From Owenia fusiformis (Eukaryota; Annelida; Polychaeta; Sabellida; Oweniidae), in contig CAIIXF020000007.1 in assembly GCA_903813345.2 (NCBI GenBank), positions 11,601,730-11,661,729 of the forward strand: DNA of 60,000 nucleotides. Direction: 5' to 3'. The notes beneath the pieces were generated by a model. That model was not told the DNA's origin and did not search any database. It worked only from the letters and a program-made list of their open reading frames with translations. How positions within the stretch are numbered: position 1 is the stretch's first letter; the number at the start of each line of letters is the position of its first letter. Both the position numbers and the translations under genes were made by a program. Positions 1 through 11,541 of the stretch are shown here, in pieces.

Positions 1-668
1 GTAGATGATTACCTGTAAATATCAAAATGATTGGCTGTATATTCTAGGAATTATAGATGGCTTTCATTGTACCCCCCTAGAAATCATACCAAGGGGGTTT
101 AAGTCTGCATATTATAGTAACCAGTAAACCAACACTGATGAAACTTTCCATGATAGTCAAACATAATGATGTGAATAATATCTGTGAATATCAGGACAAT
201 TGGTTATTTATTTTCTTCAAAAATATGGACACAAATTAAGAATTCTTTGGAAAAGTGCCACGTCCCCTTTCTAAATTTATTTGTACTGCCATATAATCAT
301 GAGCAATAGATTTCACTGTGTGGATAAGATAAAACAGAAGTTGATTTAATATTATCAAAATACTCTGAGTAAGTTTTCTAAAATGTTTTCATGGTGTTTC
401 TTCCCAATTTCATGAAAATAATATGTGTTTTGTCTCATGGGGTGTCTTACATTTTGACGAAAATGTGTACTTTTTGACAAATGATCTCCGTTTCCATAGC
501 AACCAGTTGACTAACTTTGATGAAATGTATGACTCTTGTAGGAAATGATAAGTAGATGATTACCTGTAAATATCAAGATGATTGGTTGTAAATTCTAGGA
601 ATTTAACATGGCTTTCCTAGTACCCCCTCAAAATCAACCAAGGGGGTATAAATCTGAATATTTCCAAA
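1..668. repeat. Degenerate direct repeats, about 115 bp
   Basis: The block at 1-117 recurs at 553-668, starting GTAGATGATTACCTGTAAAT in both and ending in a short stretch with AAGGGGGT. The DNA at 119-230 and 500-550 is a weaker match to the same theme (AACCAGT, a GATGAAA motif, then a TATCAGGACAATTGG-type block). No coding potential was seen here. Confidence 0.7.
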
Positions 669-1514
669 ACGCTGAAAAACTAGACACCAATATTTTCAGA
701 ATCAATGTAGAATCATAAACCACAAATTACTTACATAAAGAGAAATTTGCTATTTTTCAAAACCACTTTTACACCACGCTCATCCAGTAAAAACGCAGGT
801 AACGATACTGGAGATCTAAACGTACACTTATGACATGATTCCCTTAATAGCATGAAAGAGGGCTGAATGAAATCGTTAAGACACACACAGGGTGTAATTT
901 TGTTGATATCTTAGCAATATATTTGTTTTAAATCATGTTTAGTCTGACCAAAGGATCTTACAAACTTAACATAACATTTTATCAGTATGAAATTTATTTT
1001 TCTGAAGATCTCTGCATCTATTGCATTCTCTTACTCAGTCATATCTGATCATTAGCTTTGTGTCTTAGACTCTGGTATCACATCTAAAGGAGCATGAAAG
1101 CACCCCGTATGACATCACACAATTTACACGATCGATTTATTTAATTCTTAAAGCACTTTACAACACATTCAAGTTACCATTTTAACGTGTTTGGTAGTTT
1201 ATTATGTATGTAAACAATGGTTAATTTAAGCTATTTCTCTCAATTATTTTTATTTGCCCCGGGTGGCTTGATTTCCCATTACTATGGCAACCATTTCATA
1301 TTTAATATTTCTGTTAAACTAAATATTGTTTGCTAAATTAATAAGACATTCTATGCTGCACATTCTGTGAAAATTTCATGAGAATATATTGAAAAATAAA
1401 GAAATTAGAGAGATATTATGAGAACTTTATGATCAACCCTCGTATATCTCCCATTTGATATCGGAAAATTAAGAGGAATTTATTCCATTTTTTACAGGAG
1501 TTTTTCTGTATATA
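669..1514. other. Unassigned AT-rich DNA
   Basis: No reading frame with family resemblance, no clear inverted repeat and no RNA gene was seen in this stretch. Confidence 0.5.
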
Positions 1515-2456
1515 CAGGGTGGTCCAAAAAAATGGGACACTCGTATTTCAAAAACAAATGTTGATTTTCTTGTTGGAAACATGTCATATTATAATATAAA
1601 TGACGTCATTTTCGTTTCAAAACGGGTTTTCCAAAACTTGCAAAAATCAAATTTCCTGTCAACCTTATTTATATAAACAGACGTTCAATATGTCTACTAT
1701 TTTGATCAATTGTAGACCTTAATTTTGGCCTAAACTGACCAATAGCATCATTGATATGCTGTTGAGAAACCGAACTCCACTTCTCAATAAATGTATCCTT
1801 TATAAGGGACTGGCTAGATATAAGGGATACGTGGTACACCAATTCTGTCAGTTCTCCCAATATGTGGTAGTCTACCACATTTGGACCATCCTGATAAGAG
1901 TTCATTTTCAGATCATTACATCTTCCAACAAGATGGGGCTTCAATCCATAGATCCCATAAAGAGTGTCAAATGTTTAAGGAAAATGTGCCTAGCTTTATC
2001 CCCCTTAATCACTGTCCCCCCACCAGATCACCCGATCTCTAGCATGTGCAACTACCACAAATGGGGAGAACTAACAGAGTTGGTGTACCATGAAACCTTT
2101 ACTATTCAGTCTCTTAAGGACAGATTTATTGAGAAGTGAAATTCATTCAATGATGCTATTTACCAGTTTAGGCCAAAATTGAAGGCTATAATTGATCAAA
2201 ATGGTGGACATATTGAACGTCTGTTTATGTAAATGAAGTTGACAAAAAAATTTGCTTTTTGCAAGTTTTAGAAAACTTGCAAAAATGACGTCATTTATAT
2301 TATGGACGTTGGTTGACAGACATTATACTAAATTTGAACGTATGACATACCAAATTAAAGATGACGGATATAAAGCAAATTCCCTATCGATTGGTATATA
2401 TATGACATATTTTCATAATTAAAATCAATATTTATTTTTGAAATACGAGTGTCCCA
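1515..2456. mobile_element. Tc1/mariner foldback element, right tip missing
   Basis: The left tip follows a TA and reads CAGGGTGGTCCAAAAAAATG. The right side ends with the inverted CGAGTGTCCCAG, so the last 20 or so bases of that tip are lost. The two halves are inverted copies. The minus strand of the left arm (1669-1944) and the plus strand of the right arm (about 2040-2240) both encode the end of a Tc1/mariner transposase: a WGEL-type block, ELVYH, then a helix rich in I, F and R, then HIERLF. No catalytic core is present. A better preserved relative lies at 24818-25788. Confidence 0.75.
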
Positions 2457-2613
2457 GCCTCAAAAGAGAAATTAATACTACATCTGTCTTTTTATAGGTC
2501 AAAAACCTTCGGGAGGATAGATATATGAAGCCATCTAGATAAAGACAAATCTATGACCTTCATTGGGGACAGACCTAGTGTTACCCCCTAACCTTTCTCG
2601 GCTCGCACTATAT

Positions 2614-2968
2614 CGGGTGTCCCAAAAAACGTCACCCTTTTTGACTAGTAATATCTCAATTGTTTGGGAGCCAAATTCTTTGAAAATTCTTTGTAAATCC
2701 TGTGAGAATTCCTCAATACACAAATGCAAGTCAAAAAATACAATATCAGGGCAACTTTCTTATTTCAACCTGTTTTCAATCCTCTTCCACAACCTGATAT
2801 GCTCTTGCGAATTTCATCTAAAGTGATTTCCTCCCAGGAAGCAAAAATCATGTCCTTTAATTCCTGCTCTTTGAACTTGTCATTATGCCCATGGTACATT
2901 TTTCCTTCAAAGAGTCCCCAGAGTCCAGTGGATGATGCCGTTGATTTTAAAAATTGCGCAACGTGCAA
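2614..2968 (-). mobile_element. Mariner-like transposase tail with one terminal repeat
   Basis: A tip CGGGTGTCCCAAAAAACGTC begins near 2614. The minus strand from 2968 to 2765 encodes a transposase C-terminus (LWGLFEGKMY, then KEQELKDMIFASWEEI, then LDEIRKSI), the pattern seen at the end of Tc1/mariner DDE transposases. The rest of the gene and the other tip were not found. A weaker copy of this tip lies at about 7600-7640, which supports a tandem duplication of this whole area. Confidence 0.6.
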
Positions 2969-3392
2969 GCTGGAAACACGAACAGTAGTTTCGTAGAGAA
3001 CAACAGGGAATACATTATAAGTACCGTCATTTTATTCAAAAATATATTTGAAGTAGTGTTGTTTCTTTATCTTCTGGATAGATAGTGTCATTTTAATAAC
3101 TCAATGTTTCTCGATGTACTGGCAACAGTGTGGGCGTATTGCTAGGTAAATAATACGTCAACATATTGTACTGATATAAAAGATTACCATTCGTTCGCAG
3201 ACTGCGTTTCACCAAACATAAAACGTGCTTATTATCAATCTTTTATTTTTAAAGTTAGTCAAAAATACAAACTATATAGCTAACTAAGGAGCCGAAAATA
3301 TTCGACCTGAAATTTCTAATAATCACATGAAAAGCCAAAGATAGTATTAAATATTTTAGTCCAAGTCTAAAGTTGTTTGTAAAAGTTGTATT

Positions 3393-4250
3393 TTAAGCGT
3401 TCATCATTCTTAGGAACTCTTCAAAAGAGATCTTTCCATCCCCGGATGTATCAACTTCAGCAATCATTGCATCTATTTCACCATCTGGTAGGATGTCTTC
3501 ACCGATACCACTTTCCCTTAAGAACTGTCTGACCTCATTCCTGCATATATCTCCGCTTTTGTCTTTATCAAGTTTCCTGAACGCCTTCCGGAGACTCGCT
3601 TCTCTGAAATACAAAAAGCAAGAAAATAGAAAGGTTTCACACAACGGGTTATATCTAAAACGTATCCACACCCGCAACTCGCTTTAATTCTACGCATAGA
3701 TATGGATAACGGATACGAATATTTTAGATAGATTTAGCTAAAAATGTTTTGGGAAACCTCTATCGAAAAAAGCGGACAAGGATATATTAATTGTTGGGAT
3801 GCCAAAGAGCACTTATTAACTTAGATGAAGCTCAATGTAAAGAGTGTCCTTACGTATGTTGTTTCTTTGGCTTCGCTTGGAACATGGCTAAGAATTCTTC
3901 CCATTCTACTTGACCGCTACCATCGGCATCAATCTGTCTAAGAAGCACCTAACAACGTAACAGTATGTACATATATTTGAGTATCTAGCTAGCCAAGGGG
4001 GTTGCTGTACCCAGAATTAAAAGGCAAAGATTAAGAACATAGAGTTTCTTAAACGACCCTTATGTGATATCGACAATCGACGTTGAATCAATTACTAACT
4101 TACTTGCACTTCTTCATCCGAAGGTACAAAACCCATTTCCTCCAGCGCCACTTTTAGTTCACCCGAGGAAATAGACCCACTACCATCCAGGTCAAACATA
4201 TTAAACACCTCTCTGTATCCGGCAATTTCCCCCTCAGACATTCCGGCCAT
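3393..4250 (-). CDS. Calmodulin-like EF-hand protein, copy 1 (3 exons)
   Basis: A 150-aa protein is encoded by exons 4250-4104, 3948-3854 and 3603-3393, with GT-AG introns of 155 and 250 bp. Four EF-hand loops are canonical: residues 20-31 (DLDGSGSISSGE), 56-67 (DADGSGQVEWEE), 93-104 (DKDKSGDICRNE) and 132-143 (DTSGDGKISFEE). The layout of two EF pairs joined by a Lys-rich linker (about residues 73-82) matches calmodulin and troponin C. It is probably a cytosolic Ca2+ sensor; the partner is unknown. It is divergent from true calmodulin, with a longer EF3-EF4 linker containing GIGEDILPDGE. The start MAGMSEGEI matches the start in both paralogues. A poly(A) signal (AATAAA on the minus strand) lies at 3247-3242. 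Neighbours are a mariner tail downstream and copy 2 about 5.4 kb away. It could also be called troponin C-like. Confidence 0.88.
3690..3785. repeat. Short dispersed repeat in intron 2 of copy 1
   Basis: A run with GGATACGAA, TTTAGCTAA and GAAACCTCTATC resembles 18740-18815 (GGATACGTTTTAGCTAATTC, GAAACCTCTCTATT), the DNA that borders the receptor pseudogene. The family is not recognised. Confidence 0.45.
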
Positions 4251-4259
4251 TGTGAACGT

Positions 4260-4420
4260 GGTAGACGTGGCAGTTGCAAATTGTGTCTAGTGTATCAGTG
4301 CTTCGAGGGAATTTACAAACTTATTCACATGTAATTTGTGAGGTCCCATTGAAAGCACTCCTTGAATACTAATTTAAAGACCCTATGTAATCGTGTTTGA
4401 ACCAATTATTCACTAGCGAT
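4260..4420 (-). promoter_or_regulatory. Conserved upstream block, copy 1
   Basis: The 150 bp before the start codon resembles the same region of copy 2 (about 9737-9890). Shared pieces on the plus strand are a TATCARTGCTTCRAGGGAAT block and an AATTT(T)AAAGAYCCTATGT block. This may be promoter plus 5' UTR, or simply DNA carried along by the duplication. Confidence 0.4.
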
Positions 4421-4429
4421 GGAGTTCAA

Positions 4430-6390
4430 TAAAAATACATTTTAAAAGTTCATTTTGTATTGATAGCAGTAAAATAATTCATACACCTGTTTTAGAAAAT
4501 AGAAACTGAAAAGTAGAAACTGATTTATCTGAAATATGATGTCCACAAATAAAATACTTAAAGATCTAATAGCAAAGGTTTTGCAAAAATAAATCAATGT
4601 AGTATAAAACAAATGTATGTATTATGAAGAAATAAATATATAATGAAAAAAATAGATATGTGTTTGTAATATTGGTATAAACTTAAGATTAAAAAGTGTC
4701 ACTATCTCTTTCATTTTTCAACAAATATAGGCTCACGTGACATGTGACGCGGGGCAGTCAATTTTGATCTATCGTAGACCATATCAGTATCAAATTACTG
4801 ATATTTCAACCTCGTCTTGCGAGGCCATTTTGATTTGAAACATCTTGAATTTGGTGTCAAAATGAAGCTGGTCACGCCCACTTTCAGAGTTATCAATGAA
4901 TCATTTACTACGACTACTATATTCATTTAGGAGGCGTGTAAAGTTAACCAATCAGAAAGACAATTGTTCCATATATAGCAGTTCATTAACATATTCAGTG
5001 TTTACTACTGCTTTTCACGTCATGACAACACGAGTAGTAACCAATCAAGATGCCGTATTTTATCACGTGAGTTCAGAGTGACACGCACGCGACATGTTGT
5101 CTGGGGTGATCGCGATGTTGAACAATTTCTTCTCGGAATTTGTCCAGAGAAATCAGCGATTCTAAATTAAGGTAGGATCTGCCATTTTTTCCTGTACAAG
5201 TTATAACTTATCTCTATCGAATCCTAAAGTTTTGGAAGAAGATATGAAGCGTAGGTTTAAAAACGAAGCGATTAATTTGACGATCTGATTTTGCAATTTG
5301 CAATGGCCAATTTACTGCAGTGCATGTATTTGACAAGAGATAGCGCCAAGTCTGGTATCTAAATGCTTGTTAAGCCACTCAAAAACAAGATCCATATCTT
5401 CTAAATTTGATAACTTTGCAGAAAACCTGTTTTCATAATCTGTTTTCGGCGTCTAGATTCAAACTGAGTATGATAATAGGATCGCTGGAATCTTCAGTCA
5501 ATGGCAACGGGTCTTCATTCCAGAACTCACATTTTTAGTTGATTCTCCGTCATAGTTCTTGTTTAAAGTCCCCATATCTGCTCTCTTACTGCCATACTTG
5601 AACACATTCCCCCTCCTTAAATTGTCTTCATTCAAATTACACCCTCTCGCCGATTTATATAGTCATTTCCCAGAACCCGGGTATCAGAATCGCTGATGTT
5701 TGCCATATTGAACATATTATATGTACTGTAATATCTGTACATTGACTGCTACGCATAATGGTCACGTGACTAGCGCGATACAGGAAAAATGGGGAATTTC
5801 GAAACAACAATTTTTGGGCACTTTTATTGCAAATTTCAGGTATTTATAAAGTGTTTGTGGTATAAAATATAATCCACAGACATAAATGAACATCCAAACT
5901 ACATGTTTCATTAAGTTTTGGAGCCTTTTTTGCTCTTAAATCAACATCTTTAAAATAAAAATCAAATTATGAAATTTTTCTTTGATAAGACAATCTTAAT
6001 CTTTTGAATGTCAAGATCGGCAAGAAATAATAAAATCCACATAGGATGACGACAATGGCTGCAAATAAAAAATCATTGATCGAAAATGTCTGTTCATCAT
6101 ATTTGTAACTTTTCAAAATATGTCCATAGTGACTTTAAAGCTATAAAAAGTTTATTTCAATAATTTAGGACCCACTTTACAGTGGTTTAGCAAATGTTTT
6201 AGACCTATTTCTCCATAAATTGAGTTACTAAATCAGTCACTGGGTAAATAACCTTTATATATACATAATATGTATATAGCAAGCCCTATATGTAGATTTG
6301 TTGTAGGTCAATAAGAGTCATAGTTCAAGGATATAATACCTACTCCTCACCTGGATAAAAGAAAGTGGATATGAAATACCTATGAAGATG
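4430..6390. other. Unassigned intergenic DNA
   Basis: AT-rich sequence with a few CACGTGAC-type palindromes (about 4735 and 5763). No family resemblance was seen in short open frames such as 4896-5081. Confidence 0.5.
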
Positions 6391-6395
6391 TTTGT

Positions 6396-6490
6396 ATGCA
6401 TGTATGTGTGTGTGTGTGTGTGCGTGTGCGTGTGTGTATGCGTGCGTGCGTGCGTGCGTGCGTGTGTTTGTGTGTGTGTATGTATGTGTT
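6396..6490. repeat. TG/GTGC microsatellite
   Basis: Alternating (TG)n with runs of GCGT. The minus-strand open frame over it is only His-Thr low complexity. Confidence 0.95.
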
Positions 6491-6715
6491 TGCACTGGAT
6501 GATATGTCCATGTCCTGTATGGACGTCATCAAAAGGTATATAGGAGAACACAAAACAAGGTAATTGGTGTCTCATTTCAAAATATTTCGATGACATCACT
6601 TTCTGGGTGAAATCTTAAAAGATGGCAGCTTCATGGAAATGAGCACTGCATTTTCAAATGATCAATATTGACTATATTAAAAAAAATTCCCGTGTTTTGC
6701 TGAATATGGAATATA

Positions 6716-7300
6716 CAGGGTGTTCCAAAAGTAACAGGACTGGTACTGGCCTTTTCTTAAATATGCCCCGCAATCATCTTTAAAATTTCACATAATGTAC
6801 TTCCATGCATTGTGACTAAAACTGCAAAGTTTTGACAGAAAGTATGACAATCTGGTAGAGTTATGGTTGCTATGGTAACATGACATCACTATACCCGGGG
6901 CAACACTCCATGCAGAAAGTTACAGAGACTTAAATAATGAAATGCAACAATTGATGGGAATTGCATTTGCTTAACATCATTTGATATTCCTATGTATCCT
7001 CTGCTTTAAAAAGTAGGCCCCTCTTTTGTCAGTACAAGAGTGCCACTCTACTGCTTGGTATCCATGACTCAAACACACGAGTGACCCCATTTGAGGACGT
7101 GTCACGCATGATCAATTGGACAATTTTGAGTTGGTCATTCCCAATTTAAAAGGTCTTACCGCGCTGATAAGCCTTCCATTCTCCATACAGAGTTGCAGTG
7201 GTCTTTAATGGTGACTTGCGGACAGACGCGTTATCAAGGTGGATGACTGACTTCAAATTGGGTCTTTTCGAGAACTCAACCATGAATTATACATAGTGAT
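6716..7300. mobile_element. Left tip of a mariner-like element
   Basis: After a TA the sequence reads CAGGGTGTTCCAAAAGTAAC, the same type of tip as the elements at 1515 and 25791. A matching inverted tip was not found downstream, so the right boundary is only a guess. Confidence 0.45.
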
Positions 7301-7539
7301 ATTCCCAGAAATTGAATAAATATTATTGCTATGAATTCACACTTGAACCTGAGTTGTATAGCAACACCATTACAACAAAGCAACTAAAAAACAAACTTTG
7401 TTACTCAAACTTCTTGACATTCCTGGTTTCTGAGAAAATTAAGAGGTACAGAGTAAATGAGTGGATTTTTATAACAGGAGTTTCTGTTATTTCATTAGTT
7501 ATTTTATAACATTTAGGACGCTATTGGTTAAGAAATTGT

Positions 7540-8500
7540 CATTTTGGAAAGAATGTATGTATAGATGCAATGAAACCACCTAGATAAAGACTTAATCTCT
7601 TATTTGCACTACACCCAAGGTGTACCAAAACGTCAGCTAGGAAAATTGTGTTTTATAAAACAATTCTATGCCTTTTCAGGGGCGGAGCTGTAAACGAACA
7701 AGGGGAGGGGGTACATCTTAAGGCTAAAGGGTTTTAGGGCCTCTAAAACCAAAAGGTGGGTCCAAATTTAGAAAACTTGACGCCCATTTTCTTGATAATT
7801 TGGACTAAAATTAAAAAATAGGACCCAAAAAGGCCAAGTGATGTCCTAAAAGGCCCATTAACTAGAGCCATATTTTTCTGGGCCCATCCTGGGCTTACAC
7901 AGTTTACACTTAAGCTTTTCTGTGAGAGTCAGTCGATTTTAAAAATTACACATTCAGATCATCATTCTGAAATACACTATAACACAGACATTTTCTTCAG
8001 AAATAGGTATATTGGCTATATTGGGTTTGTTTTCTTTACTGGTATGCACTTATATATAAGTTCCATTACAACTTTTAGTCCTTTCCCTTTGGCACTAGTG
8101 CTTATATATTTAGGTGTAGTTTTATTACGTCGTTTATGAACAATTTTAATGCTTTTTAGTAGTTTTGCTTAGTTTTGTTTCGGAAAAACATTCAATTGTT
8201 ACAAAAACAGGCAAACTCAGACTAGTTCTTCAATAATGTGCCAGATTTTTCAAAACGAAAATTTTGCTTTGGTTACCCCAATATTCCAGGAAAACTAGGT
8301 GGATTGATACTGTCAGTTTATAACGATTGAATGCTTCCCGATGTACTTGGATTAGTATATGAATACATTGCCAGGAAACACTACGTTCATCGACTACAAA
8401 AATGTACCTGTTTTTCGAACGGCGTTTCCATCCCCTGATATTGTAGATTACCAACCACCTACGTAAGCTTATATAGATCAAATTAAAAATTGTTCACAGT
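7540..8500. repeat. 3' flank duplicated with copy 1
   Basis: ATAGATGCAATGAAACCACC followed by TAGATAAAGAC (about 7560-7590) matches 2518-2546. Another stretch at 8300-8400 (a GATACTGTCA-type block, then CCCGATGTACTT and ATTGCCAGGAAA) matches 3085-3160. These lie downstream of the two calmodulin-like genes and mark the extent of the tandem duplication. Confidence 0.6.
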
Positions 8501-8669
8501 AAACATAAAACATCGTTTCACGTTGTATAAAATGAACAACCTCTGTATTTTCAAAGTGACTACAAAATCATAAAAATATGGAGCTAACTGAAGAAAAGAA
8601 AAATTATATCAACGATATTATTTAATATGAAAATAGTCCAGGACCAAATGTGTTTGAAAAAGTTGTATT

Positions 8670-9727
8670 TTAAGCGTTCATCATTCTTAGGAACTCTTCA
8701 AAAGAGATCTTTCCATCCCCGGATGTATCAACTTCAGCAATAATCGCGTCAATTTCACCATCTGGTATGATGTCTTCACCGATACCACTTTTCCTTAGGA
8801 ACTGTTTGACCTCATTACTGCATATTTTCCCGCTTTTGTCTTTATCAATTTCCCTGAACGCCTTTCGGAGATTCGCTTCTCTGGAACACCCAAAAGTTAA
8901 AATGTAAAATACGACTACAATGACATGTACACAGAGCCAGATATTGAAACATTAATATTTTTAGAATTCAAATAGAAATATTGACTAAATAGTATTTTAA
9001 TCTTACGTATGTTGTTTCTTTGGCTTCGCTTGGAACATGGCTAAGAATTCTCCCCACTCTACTTTATCACTACCATCGGCATCAATCTGTTTAAGCAACG
9101 CCTAACAACAAAACGATATCATTTGTATAATATATTGTATTAATTTAAGCAGGGATGTCCTGTAACACAACTTGGAATGAGGGTGGTAGTCTGGATTCAA
9201 TTGATTGAACCATGTGAAGGTTTTAACTACCTTGATACTTGATTCACTATGATGTTATTTATAATGTTTCGCTCAACTGCCAACTACTAACAAATTATGA
9301 TATAAATGAATGAATCAATTCTTTGTTTTATGGATTATGGCGTCGGCTTTTTGGATTGATGTTGGCCGTTTGATACGCTCGAATGGACTTCGAGACTGGA
9401 TTTTGTCCATCCCACATACGTTGAGGCTGAATCCCCTATCTTGTATGAATACAATATCTACAACTATTTTTGATGTTATTCTTCAATATGCATTGCATTA
9501 GCTTCAGTATGAATGTCATGTCCCTTGGTCCCTTGGTTTGACACAGTTTCTAGTCAATAAATAGCGATTCAATTTCTTACCTGAACTTCTTCATCTGTAG
9601 GCATATGACCCATTTCTTCCAACGCCACCTTCAATTCACCCGAAGAAATAGATCCACTGCCATCTAGATCAAACATATCAAACACCTCCTTGTATCCAGC
9701 GATCTCCTGCTCAGACATTGCGGCCAT
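8670..9727 (-). CDS. Calmodulin-like EF-hand protein, copy 2 (3 exons)
   Basis: A 150-aa protein is encoded by exons 9727-9581, 9101-9007 and 8880-8670 with GT-AG introns of 479 and 126 bp. Exon lengths (147, 95, 211) and phases match copy 1 exactly. EF loops are DLDGSGSISSGE (20-31), DADGSDKVEWGE (56-67), DKDKSGKICSNE (93-104) and DTSGDGKISFEE (132-143). In the second loop the invariant Gly at loop position 6 is Asp, which should weaken Ca2+ binding there; this differs from copies 1 and 3. I chose the start MAAMSEQEI because it aligns with the paralogues; an upstream in-frame Met at 9781 extends into poorly coding DNA. Copies 1 and 2 share their last 18 residues and much flanking DNA. It is a likely cytosolic Ca2+ sensor with unknown target. 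Confidence 0.87.
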
Positions 9728-9736
9728 TTTGAAGTG

Positions 9737-9890
9737 GTGGATCAGTTGTACGTAGAGTATCAATGCTTCAAGGGAATTCACAAACTTTTAAATTTCAATT
9801 GGCGAGGTCAGACTGTTTTGCAAACACTCAATGAATATTAATTTTAAAGATCCTATGTTTACTTGTTCAACTAATTTTACAAGGTTGTTC
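9737..9890 (-). promoter_or_regulatory. Conserved upstream block, copy 2
   Basis: Counterpart of the block at 4260-4420. It shares the TATCARTGCTTCRAGGGAAT segment and the AAAGATCCTATGT segment at similar distance from the start codon. Confidence 0.4.
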
Positions 9891-10485
9891 AGTAGAAATA
9901 TATATTTTAGAATTAATTTCGTAATTATAACACCAGTAAAATAAAAGGTTGAAGGTTAACACGACTGCTTTGAAGCTTCGAATTAAGTAAGAAAAATAAA
10001 TTAATGTTATTCTTATTTGTAACGTATGTGTCCATTGTAACTTTATAAAACGTGTATTTCAATGATTTACGTAGAACCCACATAAAGTTTTCAAGAGCAC
10101 TTTAATCAACATTTTATTAGCTTTAAGCGCTTATTCTCAAATGTTTACATATGAATCATAAATAACGACGACCACCAAACGTACATCCTCAAGATTTTAC
10201 AATAGTGTACACAGTTTCAAATACACCCCTTACCAAGGTTTTGAAATTGGAAGTCTCTATTAGATAGCATAATGAAGTGTTCGATTGTGATCTTTTTTTT
10301 GTTTTCCAACTTTTCAACTTAAGCAGTCTGATGCCAAACTTTCGTAGGGAAGTGTATACTCTCTTGTTTTGTACATTTGCCCTTAAAGGGATTATTGGTA
10401 CAATAAATAAATGTGTATATAGAAATAATATTGGAAGTTAATCAATGCAAATATCGTTAAAGTAACATATGATTTATAATATGTA

Positions 10486-11035
10486 CAGTGAGTATAAAAA
10501 AACGCAACAGATAATTACCTCGGAAAAGCACAAAACCAGTGATAACAGCATTGATTTCATTCAATGTACCATACAGCCAATGTACAGCCAAAATACCATC
10601 TTTCCAATGGTATATCATTCGTTGATATTGGGTCTTGGTTTGGCGAGTAATTATCATATTCATTTTGCAAAGTGGGCCAAAATTAGCTTGGGACCAATTT
10701 ATAAACATCGGGAAAGTCAGTGTACGGGACCCAATGCAATATTGAAAGAAAACATAAAACCAATGATGACTGCATCCTTTTCATTCAATGTACCAAAAAG
10801 ACAAAATACTCCTCTTTGCAATGGAATGTCATCCATTCATAGGGTGTCATGGCTGGTCAAAGAATCATCCATTTTGCAAATAGGGGCAAACGTCAGCTCC
10901 GACCCAAGTTTTAAAGATTGCAAAAGTCAGTGCACGGGGCATACATGCTATTTGAAAAAGGTCTGACGGGTGTGGCATAGACAGTAAAGTGTTTATACTC
11001 CTCTTGCAAGAATACATCCTTTACCCCTCCAAATC
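10486..11035 (+). mobile_element. Foldback/MITE half, same family as 13681-14666
   Basis: After a TA the tip reads CAGTGAGTATAAAAAAACGC. The interior holds two degenerate units of about 190 bp with the shared phrases TTTGCAAAGTGGGCC, CATTCAATGTACC and AAGTCAGTG. The whole block is an inverted match to 14666-14130 and ends at the CAAGAATACATCCTTTACCC region. The open frame 10469-10966 follows the repeat units and is not regarded as a gene. Confidence 0.65.
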
Positions 11036-11432
11036 ACGGTGTTATAGCATGACGGTTACGCCACCTCTGAAAGCGATGTTGGACGGCTACGTTCACTGAT
11101 TTATCCAATAAAATGGCCGCGATGGAAGAGAAAACTAAGGTTGGTGCATTATTTTCTACTACTGTGTAGCAATGAAAGGATGAACGATTTATGTAAGCGT
11201 TGCATTTGGTGATGCATTCACGTTCGAATGTTGTCGTCTAGCTATTGTATGACACTTAGTGTCCTTTCGATTTTTCGATTTAATGTTTGATATTTAATTT
11301 TTCTTGTTTTAATTTTAATTTATTTTAGCTTGGATGAAAGCTTACAACAACAAAATATCAAAACTAGACATTTAGGGTGACAAGATATATATTTTTGTTA
11401 CGTAAAATTTGGTATTACGTCAGAGAGACTTG

Positions 11433-11490
11433 TGAGTATTGATTACATAGGCAGCAGCAGACAGGACGATAAAATTATCAACTAGCGTAT
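11433..11490 (+). promoter_or_regulatory. Conserved block upstream of receptor 1
   Basis: TATTGATTACATAGGCAGCA followed by ACAGGACGATAAAAT-type sequence resembles 52115-52170 upstream of receptor 2 (TATTGATTGTACAGGTAGCA, then GAACGACAAAATCAG). It could be 5' UTR, promoter, or a splice acceptor (CATAG or TACAG) for a non-coding first exon. Confidence 0.4.
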
Positions 11491-11541
11491 AACAGTCATT
11501 CTGTTGAACAGTACATTAAATTAGAACTATCAATCATCACG

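Noticed and set aside
6318-6599. Minus-strand frame with a His-Thr run
   Set aside because: Translation of a TG/GTGC microsatellite.
9569-9781. Longer N-terminus for calmodulin-like copy 2 starting at 9781
   Set aside because: The upstream Met adds a segment absent in both paralogues; the start at 9727 aligns exactly with their starts.
10469-10966. 165-aa frame that looks protein-like and has a relative at 14207-14536
   Set aside because: Similarity follows DNA repeat units of a foldback element, also appears on the opposite strand, and does not show codon-level constraint by eye.
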